From the NCBI GenBank assembly GCA_017792365.1, contig CP051229.1:1240001-1304000 (forward strand): a stretch of DNA of 64,000 bases. The letters run 5' to 3'. This document shows positions 19,903-29,488 of the stretch, in pieces (positions within the stretch are counted from its first letter, which is position 1; each line of letters begins with the position of its first letter). Below the pieces are notes generated by a model. That model did no database searches, was not told where the DNA came from, and worked only from the letters and a program-made list of their open reading frames with translations. The stretch is from Hyphomonas sp. Its GTDB lineage: Bacteria; Pseudomonadota; Alphaproteobacteria; Caulobacterales; Hyphomonadaceae. The translations under genes and the position numbers were made by a program.

Positions 19903-20774
19903 CTATTTCAGCGCCGCCGTGAGCGCCGCGCGAAATCTGCGGCTTCCCGTGAGCGTCGTCCCGTCATCCAGCGCGATCTCGACATCGCCCGACGGCGTCG
20001 ACTGGTAGCTCGTCACGCGAGCCGGATTGACCAGCCGCGAGCGGTGAATGCGCACCAGCCCGGCAGCGCTCGCCCTCTCCGCAAACGACGCCAGCGTCTG
20101 ACGCACGGTATGAACGCCATGCGCTGTGTGGATCTCGACATAATTGCCCGCCGCCTGCACCCAGCAGATACTGGTAGCCTCCAGCATCATCACGCGGCCG
20201 CCGTCACGAACCTCGATGCGCGTATCGCTCGCCGGTCCATCGCCCGGCCTCTCCGCTGCGACGCCCGCCCCCGGACGCCACGTTCGCCAGACCCAGAGGA
20301 ACGCGCCGATCCCCACATAGGTCAGCGCATCCTTGCGCGCCTCATAAAGTACCCCCGCAACCAGATCGCCGCCGCCGAAATCGTAGTCACCCGGCAGCAC
20401 CAGATAGAGAGCCTCCCGAAGCGCCACCATTCCGGCGATATGGGCGATGGAAAAAGCGACCGCGCCGAATACGTGCCCCACCACCGCGCGCCGCCAGCCG
20501 GCCCGGGTCGGCGGAAACCTGCGCACCATCAGATCGATGAACGGCGACAGCGCCACCACCAAGAGGACAGACGTCAGCTCCCACAGCCAGGGTTCGGCCG
20601 GATGAACCTCCCGCCCCATGCGCGCATAATCCGCGAGCTGGCTCGAGGCATTGACCGCCACGATCGCCACCCGCCGAGCGCGACCAGCGCAATCGGCGTC
20701 CAGTTCAGGCGCTCCCCGTTCGTCACGTCTGTATCGCCGCTCGTCACAACCCGCCTGCCACTCGTCCCGGACAA
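19903..20774 (-). CDS. Membrane-bound LytTR-type transcription regulator, frameshifted near its start
   Basis: Four hydrophobic segments (WTPIALVALGG-VAIVAV, LTSVLLVVALSPFIDLMV, VFGAVAFSIAHIAGMVAL, DALTYVGIGAFLWVW) precede a C-terminal LytTR DNA-binding domain (ICWVQAAGNYVEIHT, HTVRQTLASFAERA, RIHRSRLVNPARV). The frame of 19903-20670 begins inside the first membrane helix. Adding one G at 20669-20672 (GGG to GGGG) links it to the upstream frame and completes that helix, extending the gene to a TTG at 20774 or to a GTG a few codons further in. Target genes are unknown; the divergent acyltransferase gene is the natural candidate. Confidence 0.8.
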
Positions 20775-20850
20775 CCGCTGTTTCGCGTCATTTCAATGGC
20801 CTGGCGCAGTCATGGCGTGCTTCTGCTGGCTCAGCAATGGAGACCGCCCC

Positions 20851-22020
20851 GTGACCCATCCCTACGCCATCCCCGAACGCCGCGTCGATCTCGACTGGCT
20901 CAGGATCGCCGCCTTTGGCCTGCTAATCCTCTACCACGTCGGCATGTTCTACGTGACGTGGGGATTTCATGTGAAGTCCAGCCACGCATCGGAGGCGATC
21001 GAACCCCTGATGCTTCTCACCAATCCGTGGCGCCTCCTGCTCCTATTCATCATTTCAGGCGTCGCCACGCGCTTCATGCTCGACAAGCTGCCGGTCCGCA
21101 CCTTCCTGGGAGACCGCATGTGGCGACTGGCGCCCCCGCTCGTCTTCGGCATGCTCGTCATCGTCGCGCCGCAGACCTACTTCGAGATCGTCCAGAAACA
21201 GGGCTTCGACGGCACGATCTGGGAGTTCTACAGCCAGTACCTCCCGCCCTCGATGACCTGGGGCCTGATCACGCCGACTTGGAACCATCTCTGGTTCGTC
21301 GCCTACCTCATCCCTTATACGATCCTCATCGCGGGGCTGGGCCCGCTGATGAAGCGCATCCCCAGCCAGCTCGCCGCGCCACTGGCCTCCGGGCCGCTCC
21401 TGCTGGCGCTGCCCGTCCTCTACCTCGTGGCGCTGCGCCTCTTCCTCCTGCCGCTCTTCCCGACCACCCACGCGCTCACCGACGACTGGTACAACCACGC
21501 CGAAAGCTTCGCGGGCTTCTGCTTCGGCTACGCCATCGCCCGTCACGCGCCATTCTTCGCTTATGTCGTCCGGGTCCGGTGGCTGGCGCTCGTCGCAGGT
21601 CTCACAGCCTGGATCGCGCTGATCACCCTCTACACCACGCTGCCCGAGGCGCCCGGCGACCGCACGCCGGCCGTGCAGGTCGCCGCCCAGCTGGCGCGCG
21701 AGATACAGGCGTGGGGCCTGATCCTCGCTGCCTTCGGTTTCGCCCACAAGCATCTCGCCGGCCGCGACGGTCCTATCCGCCGCTACCTGACAGAGGCGAT
21801 CTTCCCCTTCTACATCATCCATCAGACGACGATCGTCGCAACCGGCTTCTGGCTCGACAAACAGGGCCTGCCTGTCCTGCTCGAAGCCGCGCTCCTCATC
21901 ACGCTCACAGCGGCGTCATGCCTCGCCTTCCACGAGTTCATCCGGCGCGTCCCGCCGCTGCGCCCGCTCGGCGGCCTGAAGCTCAACCCGGTCCGCGCGT
22001 CCCGAACCGCCACGGCGTGA
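20851..22020 (+). CDS. Acyltransferase-3 family membrane protein
   Basis: A membrane acyltransferase of about 389 residues with ten or so hydrophobic segments. The N-terminal RRVDLDWLRIAAFGLLILYH motif, containing the catalytic-type His and an Arg, is typical of acyltransferase-3/OpgC-like proteins. TPTWNHLWFVAYLIPYTI matches the conserved mid-region. Such enzymes move acyl or succinyl groups onto extracytoplasmic carbohydrates or lipids. The start is either GTG 20851 (GGAG eight bases upstream) or ATG 20812; the first is preferred. It is divergent from the LytTR regulator, with a short shared promoter region. Confidence 0.82.
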   Translation: MTHPYAIPERRVDLDWLRIAAFGLLILYHVGMFYVTWGFHVKSSHASEAIEPLMLLTNPWRLLLLFIISGVATRFMLDKLPVRTFLGDRMWRLAPPLVFGMLVIVAPQTYFEIVQKQGFDGTIWEFYSQYLPPSMTWGLITPTWNHLWFVAYLIPYTILIAGLGPLMKRIPSQLAAPLASGPLLLALPVLYLVALRLFLLPLFPTTHALTDDWYNHAESFAGFCFGYAIARHAPFFAYVVRVRWLALVAGLTAWIALITLYTTLPEAPGDRTPAVQVAAQLAREIQAWGLILAAFGFAHKHLAGRDGPIRRYLTEAIFPFYIIHQTTIVATGFWLDKQGLPVLLEAALLITLTAASCLAFHEFIRRVPPLRPLGGLKLNPVRASRTATA

Positions 22021-22051
22021 CGGAGCGAACCACAATGATCGCGGGTCGACG

Positions 22052-24253
22052 TCACTCCTCCGGCGGCGCAAACCCGCGATCGCGCAACAGCGCATCGCTG
22101 TTTGCATCCCGGCCGCGGAATTCGCGATAGGCCTCCGCCGGATCGACAGAATTGCGCGGCGCATACAAGAGCCGCACGATCCGCTCGGCGACATCCTTGT
22201 CGTAATACCCGCCCGGCGCCTCTTCGAAGACCTCCGCCGAGTCAGACGTCAGTACGTCGGCCCACAGATAGCCGTAATACCCGGCCGCATACCCCTCGCT
22301 CGAGAAGATGTGCCCGAATTGCGTCGAGCGATGCCGCATCGGAATCTCTTCCGGCATCCCCAGCGCCGCCAGCTCCGCCGCCTCGAACGCCTGCACGTCG
22401 AGGTTGGCAAGTCGCTCGCCCGTCAGCGTGTGATAGCGCATGTCCATGATCGCCGAGCCCAGGAACTCGACCGTATCGAAGCCCTGCATGAACGTACCGG
22501 CGCGCCGGATCTTCTGAACCAGCTCGTCCGGCATCGGCTCGCCGGTCTCCACATGCGTCAGGTAATTGTCGATCACCTCTTCCGTCAGCACCCAGCGCTC
22601 CAGAAGCTGCGAATGGAATTCGGTGTAATCCCGCACCCCGCCATTCGACCCCGGATAGACGACGTTCGACGACAGGTAATGCAGCGCATGCCCGAACTCG
22701 TGGAAGAACGTCTCAGCGTCATCCAGCGAGATCAGCACCGGCTCGCCCGGCGGCGGTTCGACGAAGTTCGAATTGTTCGACGCCAGCACATATTCCTTGC
22801 CGTCAAACGTCGAATGCGAACGGTACGACGTCGCCCACGCGCCCGAGCGTTTGCCCGCCCGCGCAAACGGATCGAGATACCAATACCCAATGTGATCGCC
22901 CGACGCCTTGTCCAGCACCTGCCAGACCTTCACGTCCTCGTGGAACACCGGGATCGATCCATCCGTCACCGGCGCAAATCCGAACCCGAAGAACTCGCTG
23001 GCCACGAAGAACATCGCCTCGCGCAGCTTCTCGAGTTGCAGGTATTGCTTGATCTCGTCGCTATCGAGTTCGTAGCGGTCCTGCCGCACCTTCTCCATGT
23101 AATACCGGTAGTCCCACGGCGCGATCGTGATGCCGGCGCCCTCCGCGTCCGCCAGCTTCTGCATGTCGGCGATCTCTTCTTCGGCCCGCTCGACCGCCTT
23201 CTCCCACACCGTCTCCATCAGCTCCGTTGCCGCCGCCGGCGTCTTGGCCATGCGGTTGGTCAGCTGCCAGTCGGCATAGGTGTCGTAGCCCAGCAGCTGG
23301 ATGCGCTCATTCCGCAGCTGCAGGATGCGCGCGATGATCTCGTTGTTGTCATGTTCGTCGGCGTTGTTGCCGCGGTTGTAATACTTGCGCCACACCTCCT
23401 CGCGCAGCGCACGGTCATCGGCATAGGTCAGGAACGGATCCATCGACGACCGCGTGTTCTTCACCTCGTATACGCCGTCCTCGCCCTCGACCTTCGAGGC
23501 CGCCAGATAGCTCGCCGGCAACCCCTCCGCCTGTGCCTCGCTAAAGCGCGTCGCCCAGCCTTCTTCATCGGCAAGCAGGTTGTTCGAGAACTGCGTATGC
23601 AGCTGCGCCAGCTCCTCGTTGATCGCCGCATACCGCGCCTTGCCCGCAGCATCGAGATCCGCGCCCGACAGGAAGAACTGCTCATACGTCGTCTGCAGCA
23701 GCCGCTGCTCTTCCGGCGTCAGGTCCAGGTCCTCGCGCTGCTCGTAGACCGCCTTGATCCGCGCATACAGCTGCTCGTTCTGGATGATCTTCGTCGAATG
23801 CGCTGCCAGCTTCGGCGCCAGCTCGTTCTGGATCACCCGAAATTCCGGCGACGACAGGTTCGAACTCCAGATGCCGTAATAGGTCGCGGCCCGTCCTAGA
23901 GGCTCGCCGGTCCGCTGCATCGCAACGATCACGTTCTCGAACGTCGGTTCCGCAGGATTGTTTGCGATCGCCTCGATCTCCACCAGCTCGGCCGCCATCC
24001 CGGCTTCCATCGCCTGCTGGATCTGGCCCATCTCCATCCGGTCGAACGCCGGCACGCCACCATAAGGCCCCTGCCACTCCGCCAGCAGCGGGTTCTCCCG
24101 CAACACCTTCGATGTTTCCGCATCCACCGCCGGGGTCGCAGACGTAGCCTGCCCATCCATCGCCGCGTTCTCCTCTGCGCCGCCTGCGCACCCGCCCAGC
24201 ACAACCGACAGAACCAGGGCGGACACCATCGACCGCGAGCGCAATAACGACAT
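22052..24253 (-). CDS. M3 family metallopeptidase (oligopeptidase A/Dcp type), lipoprotein
   Basis: A 733-residue zinc peptidase with lipobox VLGGC near residue 22, so probably anchored in the envelope. The HEFGH zinc motif is at residues 518-522 (ETFFHEFGHALHYL), and the downstream zinc-ligand Glu lies in DYTEFHSQLLE. The long helical body with RSGAWATSYRS and the C-terminal YGYLWADVL segment is typical of peptidyl-dipeptidase Dcp relatives. The start at 24253 is preferred over 24274 because GGGAG lies six bases upstream. It cleaves short peptides, releasing dipeptides or internal fragments. It is divergent from the autotransporter gene. Confidence 0.92.
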   Translation of the reverse strand: MSLLRSRSMVSALVLSVVLGGCAGGAEENAAMDGQATSATPAVDAETSKVLRENPLLAEWQGPYGGVPAFDRMEMGQIQQAMEAGMAAELVEIEAIANNPAEPTFENVIVAMQRTGEPLGRAATYYGIWSSNLSSPEFRVIQNELAPKLAAHSTKIIQNEQLYARIKAVYEQREDLDLTPEEQRLLQTTYEQFFLSGADLDAAGKARYAAINEELAQLHTQFSNNLLADEEGWATRFSEAQAEGLPASYLAASKVEGEDGVYEVKNTRSSMDPFLTYADDRALREEVWRKYYNRGNNADEHDNNEIIARILQLRNERIQLLGYDTYADWQLTNRMAKTPAAATELMETVWEKAVERAEEEIADMQKLADAEGAGITIAPWDYRYYMEKVRQDRYELDSDEIKQYLQLEKLREAMFFVASEFFGFGFAPVTDGSIPVFHEDVKVWQVLDKASGDHIGYWYLDPFARAGKRSGAWATSYRSHSTFDGKEYVLASNNSNFVEPPPGEPVLISLDDAETFFHEFGHALHYLSSNVVYPGSNGGVRDYTEFHSQLLERWVLTEEVIDNYLTHVETGEPMPDELVQKIRRAGTFMQGFDTVEFLGSAIMDMRYHTLTGERLANLDVQAFEAAELAALGMPEEIPMRHRSTQFGHIFSSEGYAAGYYGYLWADVLTSDSAEVFEEAPGGYYDKDVAERIVRLLYAPRNSVDPAEAYREFRGRDANSDALLRDRGFAPPEE

Positions 24254-24291
24254 CTCGAGCTCCCAAAACAACATATATCAATCGCAACTAT

Positions 24292-24307
24292 CCTATTGGG
24301 TTAGGAT
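24292..24307. promoter_or_regulatory. Small dyad in the peptidase/autotransporter divergent promoter region
   Basis: TCCTA and TAGGA arms separated by six bases lie in AT-richer DNA (ATATATCAATCGC precedes it) between the divergent starts at 24253 and 24413. It may be an operator. Five-base arms alone are weak evidence. Confidence 0.25.
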
Positions 24308-24412
24308 GCGCACACAAGACGCGCCAAAGCAGCGAACTCAGCTCATTTTAACTTGCAGCGTCTGCCAGAACTCCGCTAGCTGTCCGCACATGGGTTGGGG
24401 AGTTCGAGTAAA

Positions 24413-27400
24413 ATGAATCACACCGCACGCGGCCGCACGCCCGCCGGATCGAAGCGCGGACACGCGCCCGCCGGATCGAAACCCGGGCCTTCGCCCGCCG
24501 GATCGAAACGCGAACCCTCGGCCGTCGGATCGAGACACGGACCTTCGCCGGCCGGATCAAAACGCCGCGGGCTGCTCTCCAGCTCAGCCCTGCTCGGCAC
24601 CCTCGCCGTCGCCTCCACCCTCTTCCCCGCCGCCGCCAACGCCCAATGCGCCCCCGACCCCGCCATCGCAGGCGACAAGGTCGTCTGCACAGGAGCGGAC
24701 ACGGACGGGATCCAGACGACAGAGCCGTTCACCACCCTGACAGTGGAGGCAGGCGCGACGATTTCGACCACGGCGCAACAAGCCGTTTGGATGAGCGGCG
24801 GGTTCTACAGCTTCAACAATTTCGGGACCATCACCGCGAGTACCGACATCTCGAGTGGCGTCGTTCAGCTAATCGAGTTTCCCAACCGCAGCACGTCCGT
24901 CGGCGTAAACGCTGGCGAGATCTCGCTTTCAACGCCGACTGGGTATGCGCTCCGACTCAGCGGAGGAATCTTGAGATTTGAGAATCGGGAAGGGGCAACT
25001 ATCCGTTCCAATGGTCTAGGCGTGGTTCTCGACAGCAATTTCGGGGGACTGTTCGCGAATGCAGGCCTGATCACGTCGGCCTCCAGACCTGCAATCGATA
25101 TCATTACCAGCTTTCCCTCCGGGCCAATTCAGATCGTTAACGAAGCCACGGGGCAGATCATCAGCCCCGTCGCCACAGCAGTCAGCCAATTCGGCAACAA
25201 TATAGTGCACGTGAACAATAGCGGGCTCATTCAAGGCAGACGCGGTGTCAGCCTGTCTGACGGGTCCGTCATCAACGCCGAAGGAGCCTTGATCGAAGGC
25301 CTCGCGAATTATGCGCTCTACTCCGGTTCCGTCCAGTCGGGCCAGACGGTCCGGTTCACCAACCATGGAACGGTGCGTGGCGTGGGCGTCGCTGTATCCG
25401 GCTACAACTTTCAACTGACGAATAGCGGGACAGTTGAGGGCAGCGTTACCCAAAGCCTCTTCAACACGATGCAAAACGTCGCCAACTCGGGAACCATCAT
25501 CGGCGATGTCCTGCTCGGCGAGTCCTACGATGCGTTCGAGAATACTGGACATCTGACTGGAAACCTCGACCTCGGCAGCGGCTCAGATGTCTTCCGCGAC
25601 TTTGGCGGCACGATAGACGGCCTGATCACCCTGGGTGCTGGCGATGATTTCGTTCTGCTGCGTCCCGACCAGACCTCCACGATCGCTCCACTAGTCTACG
25701 GCGGCGGACTGGACTCGATAGGATACAGCGTAGAGGGAGTCGAAACCGTCACTCCCCTGAGAATGATGGGTTTCCAGGGCTTCGTCGTGGAATCCAGATA
25801 CAAGGACAGTCACGCCACCATTGTCGGCGATCCATTTGACGAGCGCCTGTCGCTCTTCGGCTCCGGTAAGATCACGACCACAGCCAACTTCATCAACATC
25901 ACTGGCGACGCGGTCCGTCTGTACAGCAATGGTCGAAGCTTTATCGAGCCAGCGACCACGGCGTTCGGGTCCGGGGTGACTTTCATCAACGAGGGAAGTT
26001 TGGCTTCGTTTGGCGGGGCCGCTATCCGATCAGTCGAAGATCTTCGCACCGGCGACGGCAGCGAAACCGTCATCAACAAAGGTCGGGTGCTCGGCGACAT
26101 ATTTCTCGCCGGCGGTTCCGATATGCTCGTCAACGAGGGAGTGATTACCGGGAACATTCATCTCGCGGGCGCCGGTATTGTGGATGATGACTGGATTATC
26201 AATACGGGAGAGATCGACGGCGGAATCACCACCGGCAGGGGCAACGACGTCGTCCTGAACGGCGGCCAGATCTGGGGTATCATTGACCTCGGATTTGGCG
26301 ACGACACCTACCTCCTCGATCTGGACTACGTTGAAACGAGTTTCGGCGGACCATTTTTCGACAGCCCGGGGTTTGATGCTTGGGGTGTTTCGACCACCGG
26401 CACTGTTTCAGCCACGCTGGATGTGGCTTCGGGTTTCGAACTCGCGGCGGCGCGCGCTCACTCCGAAAACGCGGTCCTGGAAGTCGCCGCCGCTTTCGAG
26501 GCCGACAGTTTGCCTGCGCTGCGAACGTCTGGGCCGGGTAAGATAATCAACCGGGTCGATTTGGACGGCTTCCTCGACAACCAGCGAGACACACCCGCAG
26601 CACTTTCAATCAGCTCACACACGACCGTCGAGAACTATGGCCTTTTGGGAGGCTTGAAGGCAATCGAGGCGAGCGGCATTGGAGCCACGATAACAAATCA
26701 CGCCGATCTCACGCGCCGTTATGGGAGCGATTGGGGGCGGACAGGCTTCATTCATGATTTCGGAATGGGCACCACGCTCACCAACAACGGCGATATCCTG
26801 GACGGCGATTACTCATCGGCAGTATTCATCGGCCTGTCGACCGATCACATCCCTGTCTATCTTTCCGGACAATCAGATATCCCGCGCTCTACCTTCATCA
26901 ATAACGGCCGCATCACGTCGAATGGTTCTGGCGTTCGCATCAATTCGCGGTACGGCGCAAACGTGGTCAACGCTGGAGAAATCGACGACATCGAAGCCGA
27001 GCGGTCACTTGGCGGCATTGAGATCACCAACTCTGAATCAGGTACCCTCGGCGCCATATCCATCAACGGGTCATCGATACCGAGCCCGTCACACGGCTCG
27101 GTCAGGATTACGAATGACGGCCGCATCGAAGTTCTATCTGGGGTCGCTATCAACTTCCGTGACAACAAAGCCTTCGCGGAGCCCGGCCACATCTTCGACG
27201 ACTATCTCACCAACTCTGGGACGATTATCGGCGACGTACTCTTCAACGCTGGTAAAGACACCTTCACCGTAGTCGACGATGGCTCCGTGACCGGTCAGGT
27301 CGACGGCGGAGCAGATACCGACACGTTGATTTTCACGAATCTGGCGGGCCTGCTTGACGTCAATAGTTTCGTCAATTTTGAAGCGCTCGACATTTCGTCA

Positions 27401-29419
27401 GTCTCGACAAGCGCGATCACGTCCGACTCTGGAAACGTCTCCGCCTTTGATCGCATGATCATTCGGTCTGGTCAGACCAACCTCTCGACCGACATAACCA
27501 TCGACACAACGCTCGAGGCGGCAGCGGCCCTCTCGGGCGGCGGCATTCTGAGTGGAGACGTTACCGCCGCAGGACGGCTCTCATCCACCCCAGGCGCCGC
27601 CGCATTCCGCGTCGGCGGCGACCTCACGCTCGCCGATACAGCCGTGATCGATCTCCGCGTCACGGAAAACGCCACCAGCCGCCTCGTCGTCGACGGCGCC
27701 GCAACGCTCGCCGGCGCGCGCGTCGATTACACTGTCGTAGACCGCCCGCTGCTCGACCTCGATCTCAACGCCTCGCTCGCATTCAACGGCCAGCGGACCG
27801 GAACCTTCTCAAGCCTCGACTTCTTCAACAGCCCGACCTCGCGCACCACGATCGGCGCCAATGCGGGCTTCAACGGCCTGTTCGACCGGCTGGCCATCCG
27901 TCAGGGCCTCATCCTCGTACAGTCCGAACTGCGCGGCGACGTCTATGTCGGCGTAGCCGGCGTGCTTGGCGGCAACGGAACCATAGTCGGAGACGTCACG
28001 GCCGACGGCGTCATCGCCCCCGGCGCCAGCATCGGCGCCCTGACCATCAACGGCGACCTCATTCTCGGCCCGGCATCCACCCTCGCAATCGAGACCGACG
28101 CCAACGGAACAGACCTCCTCACCGTCACCGGCAACGCAAGCCTCGGCGGCGCCCTCGTCCTCCTTGGCGACACGGGCGGGACGACGCGAAAGCGCACCTT
28201 CCAGTTCCTCGACGTCGGCGGCGCGGCCTCAGGAACGTTCGACAGCATCGCGCTGTCCAGCGGCCTCTCGGCGCTCAACACGGTCAGCATCGGCCCGGAC
28301 GGATCCGTCTCGCTTGTCGTTACGCCGCAGCTCGCCCTCAATGTCGCGCTCGACCCCGCAGCCCAGGGCGCAGCATCCTACTTCAACGCGCTCATCGCCA
28401 ACGACCAGGGCAGCGCCGCCACCGATGCAATCCTGACGGCGCTCGCGCCGCTCGCCGCATCACCCGCCGCGCTCGAGACCACCCTGCGCTCCCTGCAACC
28501 GGAAACCTACGCCGCCAGCATCCACGCCGGCGCGCGGCAGGCGCTCAACGTCGCAGACACGATCCGCCCGCGCACATCTGCAAGCCAGCGTGGCGAAGGC
28601 TTCTCGGCCTGGCTGACCGCCTCCGACGGCTCCAGCGACGTCGACGCCAATCCCGCCCGCGGCCTGTCGGGCCATTCCACCGACACCACATCCACCATCG
28701 GCGGCGTCGAATACGCAGGCCTCGGCTACCTCCTCGGCGGCTATGGCGGCGCAATCCAGACCGACCAGTCGCTCGCCGCCCAGTCGACATCCGCAGACGG
28801 CGTCGCACTCGGCGCTTATGCAGCGCTGGACCTCGGCCCGATCCGCTCCAGCCTCAACGTCGGCTACATCGACAGCGACGCGACGGCGCGCCGCAGCGTC
28901 GCCGCACTCGGCGAAACCGTGACAGCCGAACACGATCTCACCGCGCTCACCGCGCAGGCCGATCTCAGCACCAGCCTCGCCCTCGGCGCGTTCAGCCTCA
29001 CCCCGCTCGTCGGCGCGGTATTCGCCCACGTCGAGCGTGGCGCAGCCAGCGAAGCCGGCGGAAACGCGGCGCTCGACATCGAGGAAAACGGCGAGGACTT
29101 TCTCTTCCTCGACGCCGGCGCAACCCTGGCGCGCAGCTTCGAGCTCGGCGGCGGCGTCACCCTCTCGCCATCGATCTGGGCTGGCTGGCGCCACGAATTG
29201 CTGGCGCCGACGGTCAGCGCGCGCGGCGGTCTCCGCGGCACACCGACCAACGGCCTCTACACGCTCAGCGCCCAGCCGGATCGCAGCCGCCTCGCTCTGC
29301 GCGCCGCGCTCGATGTCGGCTTCAGCGAGATGGTCTCGGCCAGCGTCGGTTACGAAGGCGAGTTCGGCGACACGACCGACACCAGCGCCATAAGCGGCAC
29401 GCTGAACCTCAGGTTCTAG
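24413..29419 (+). CDS. Autotransporter with repeat-built N-terminal extension
   Basis: A type V secreted protein of 1668 residues. Residues 6-50 are five tandem 9-residue units (consensus xGxxPAGSK), followed by a signal-peptide core (LLSSSALLGTLAVAS) and cleavage near ANAQ. The passenger is a long beta-helix with recurring N-S-G-T-I-x-G-D-V rungs and GxGxD motifs (GSGSDVF, GAGDDFVLL, GRGNDVVL, GFGDDTYLL). The C-terminal beta-barrel starts near residue 1390 (GEGFSAWLTAS) and ends in the outer-membrane signature LNLRF. The ATG at 24413 follows GGGGAG. DNA from about 24.8 to 27.5 kb is visibly less GC-rich than the barrel, suggesting a fast-evolving or imported passenger. The role is probably adhesion. 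Confidence 0.9.
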   Translation: MNHTARGRTPAGSKRGHAPAGSKPGPSPAGSKREPSAVGSRHGPSPAGSKRRGLLSSSALLGTLAVASTLFPAAANAQCAPDPAIAGDKVVCTGADTDGIQTTEPFTTLTVEAGATISTTAQQAVWMSGGFYSFNNFGTITASTDISSGVVQLIEFPNRSTSVGVNAGEISLSTPTGYALRLSGGILRFENREGATIRSNGLGVVLDSNFGGLFANAGLITSASRPAIDIITSFPSGPIQIVNEATGQIISPVATAVSQFGNNIVHVNNSGLIQGRRGVSLSDGSVINAEGALIEGLANYALYSGSVQSGQTVRFTNHGTVRGVGVAVSGYNFQLTNSGTVEGSVTQSLFNTMQNVANSGTIIGDVLLGESYDAFENTGHLTGNLDLGSGSDVFRDFGGTIDGLITLGAGDDFVLLRPDQTSTIAPLVYGGGLDSIGYSVEGVETVTPLRMMGFQGFVVESRYKDSHATIVGDPFDERLSLFGSGKITTTANFINITGDAVRLYSNGRSFIEPATTAFGSGVTFINEGSLASFGGAAIRSVEDLRTGDGSETVINKGRVLGDIFLAGGSDMLVNEGVITGNIHLAGAGIVDDDWIINTGEIDGGITTGRGNDVVLNGGQIWGIIDLGFGDDTYLLDLDYVETSFGGPFFDSPGFDAWGVSTTGTVSATLDVASGFELAAARAHSENAVLEVAAAFEADSLPALRTSGPGKIINRVDLDGFLDNQRDTPAALSISSHTTVENYGLLGGLKAIEASGIGATITNHADLTRRYGSDWGRTGFIHDFGMGTTLTNNGDILDGDYSSAVFIGLSTDHIPVYLSGQSDIPRSTFINNGRITSNGSGVRINSRYGANVVNAGEIDDIEAERSLGGIEITNSESGTLGAISINGSSIPSPSHGSVRITNDGRIEVLSGVAINFRDNKAFAEPGHIFDDYLTNSGTIIGDVLFNAGKDTFTVVDDGSVTGQVDGGADTDTLIFTNLAGLLDVNSFVNFEALDISSVSTSAITSDSGNVSAFDRMIIRSGQTNLSTDITIDTTLEAAAALSGGGILSGDVTAAGRLSSTPGAAAFRVGGDLTLADTAVIDLRVTENATSRLVVDGAATLAGARVDYTVVDRPLLDLDLNASLAFNGQRTGTFSSLDFFNSPTSRTTIGANAGFNGLFDRLAIRQGLILVQSELRGDVYVGVAGVLGGNGTIVGDVTADGVIAPGASIGALTINGDLILGPASTLAIETDANGTDLLTVTGNASLGGALVLLGDTGGTTRKRTFQFLDVGGAASGTFDSIALSSGLSALNTVSIGPDGSVSLVVTPQLALNVALDPAAQGAASYFNALIANDQGSAATDAILTALAPLAASPAALETTLRSLQPETYAASIHAGARQALNVADTIRPRTSASQRGEGFSAWLTASDGSSDVDANPARGLSGHSTDTTSTIGGVEYAGLGYLLGGYGGAIQTDQSLAAQSTSADGVALGAYAALDLGPIRSSLNVGYIDSDATARRSVAALGETVTAEHDLTALTAQADLSTSLALGAFSLTPLVGAVFAHVERGAASEAGGNAALDIEENGEDFLFLDAGATLARSFELGGGVTLSPSIWAGWRHELLAPTVSARGGLRGTPTNGLYTLSAQPDRSRLALRAALDVGFSEMVSASVGYEGEFGDTTDTSAISGTLNLRF
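24428..24562 (+). repeat. Five in-frame 27-bp tandem repeats
   Basis: Each unit encodes nine residues: RGRTPAGSK, RGHAPAGSK, PGPSPAGSK, REPSAVGSR and HGPSPAGSK. Units vary by point changes but keep the CCGGATCGAAAC-like core. The array lies upstream of the hydrophobic core of the autotransporter signal peptide and makes it strongly basic. In-frame copy-number change by slippage is possible. Confidence 0.9.
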
Positions 29420-29461
29420 CGCGCACAGCCGGCCCCGGAACAACCGCGGCTCCGTTCCGTT

Positions 29462-29486
29462 GCTTCTCCTCAACCAGAGGAGAAGC
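29462..29486 (+). promoter_or_regulatory. Perfect hairpin covering the ribosome binding site of the NTF2-like gene
   Basis: GCTTCTCCTC (29462-29471) and GAGGAGAAGC (29477-29486) form a perfect 10-bp stem with a five-base loop. The right arm contains the GAGGAG ribosome binding site and ends two bases before the ATG at 29489. No T run follows, so it is a poor intrinsic terminator for the autotransporter gene. The layout fits translational control by site sequestration. Confidence 0.6.
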
Positions 29487-29488
29487 GA

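Noticed and set aside
22310..23899. A 529-codon open frame antisense to the M3 peptidase
   Set aside because: The opposite strand has a complete peptidase with zinc motif and lipobox. The antisense product has only Arg/Val/Leu-rich low-information sequence.
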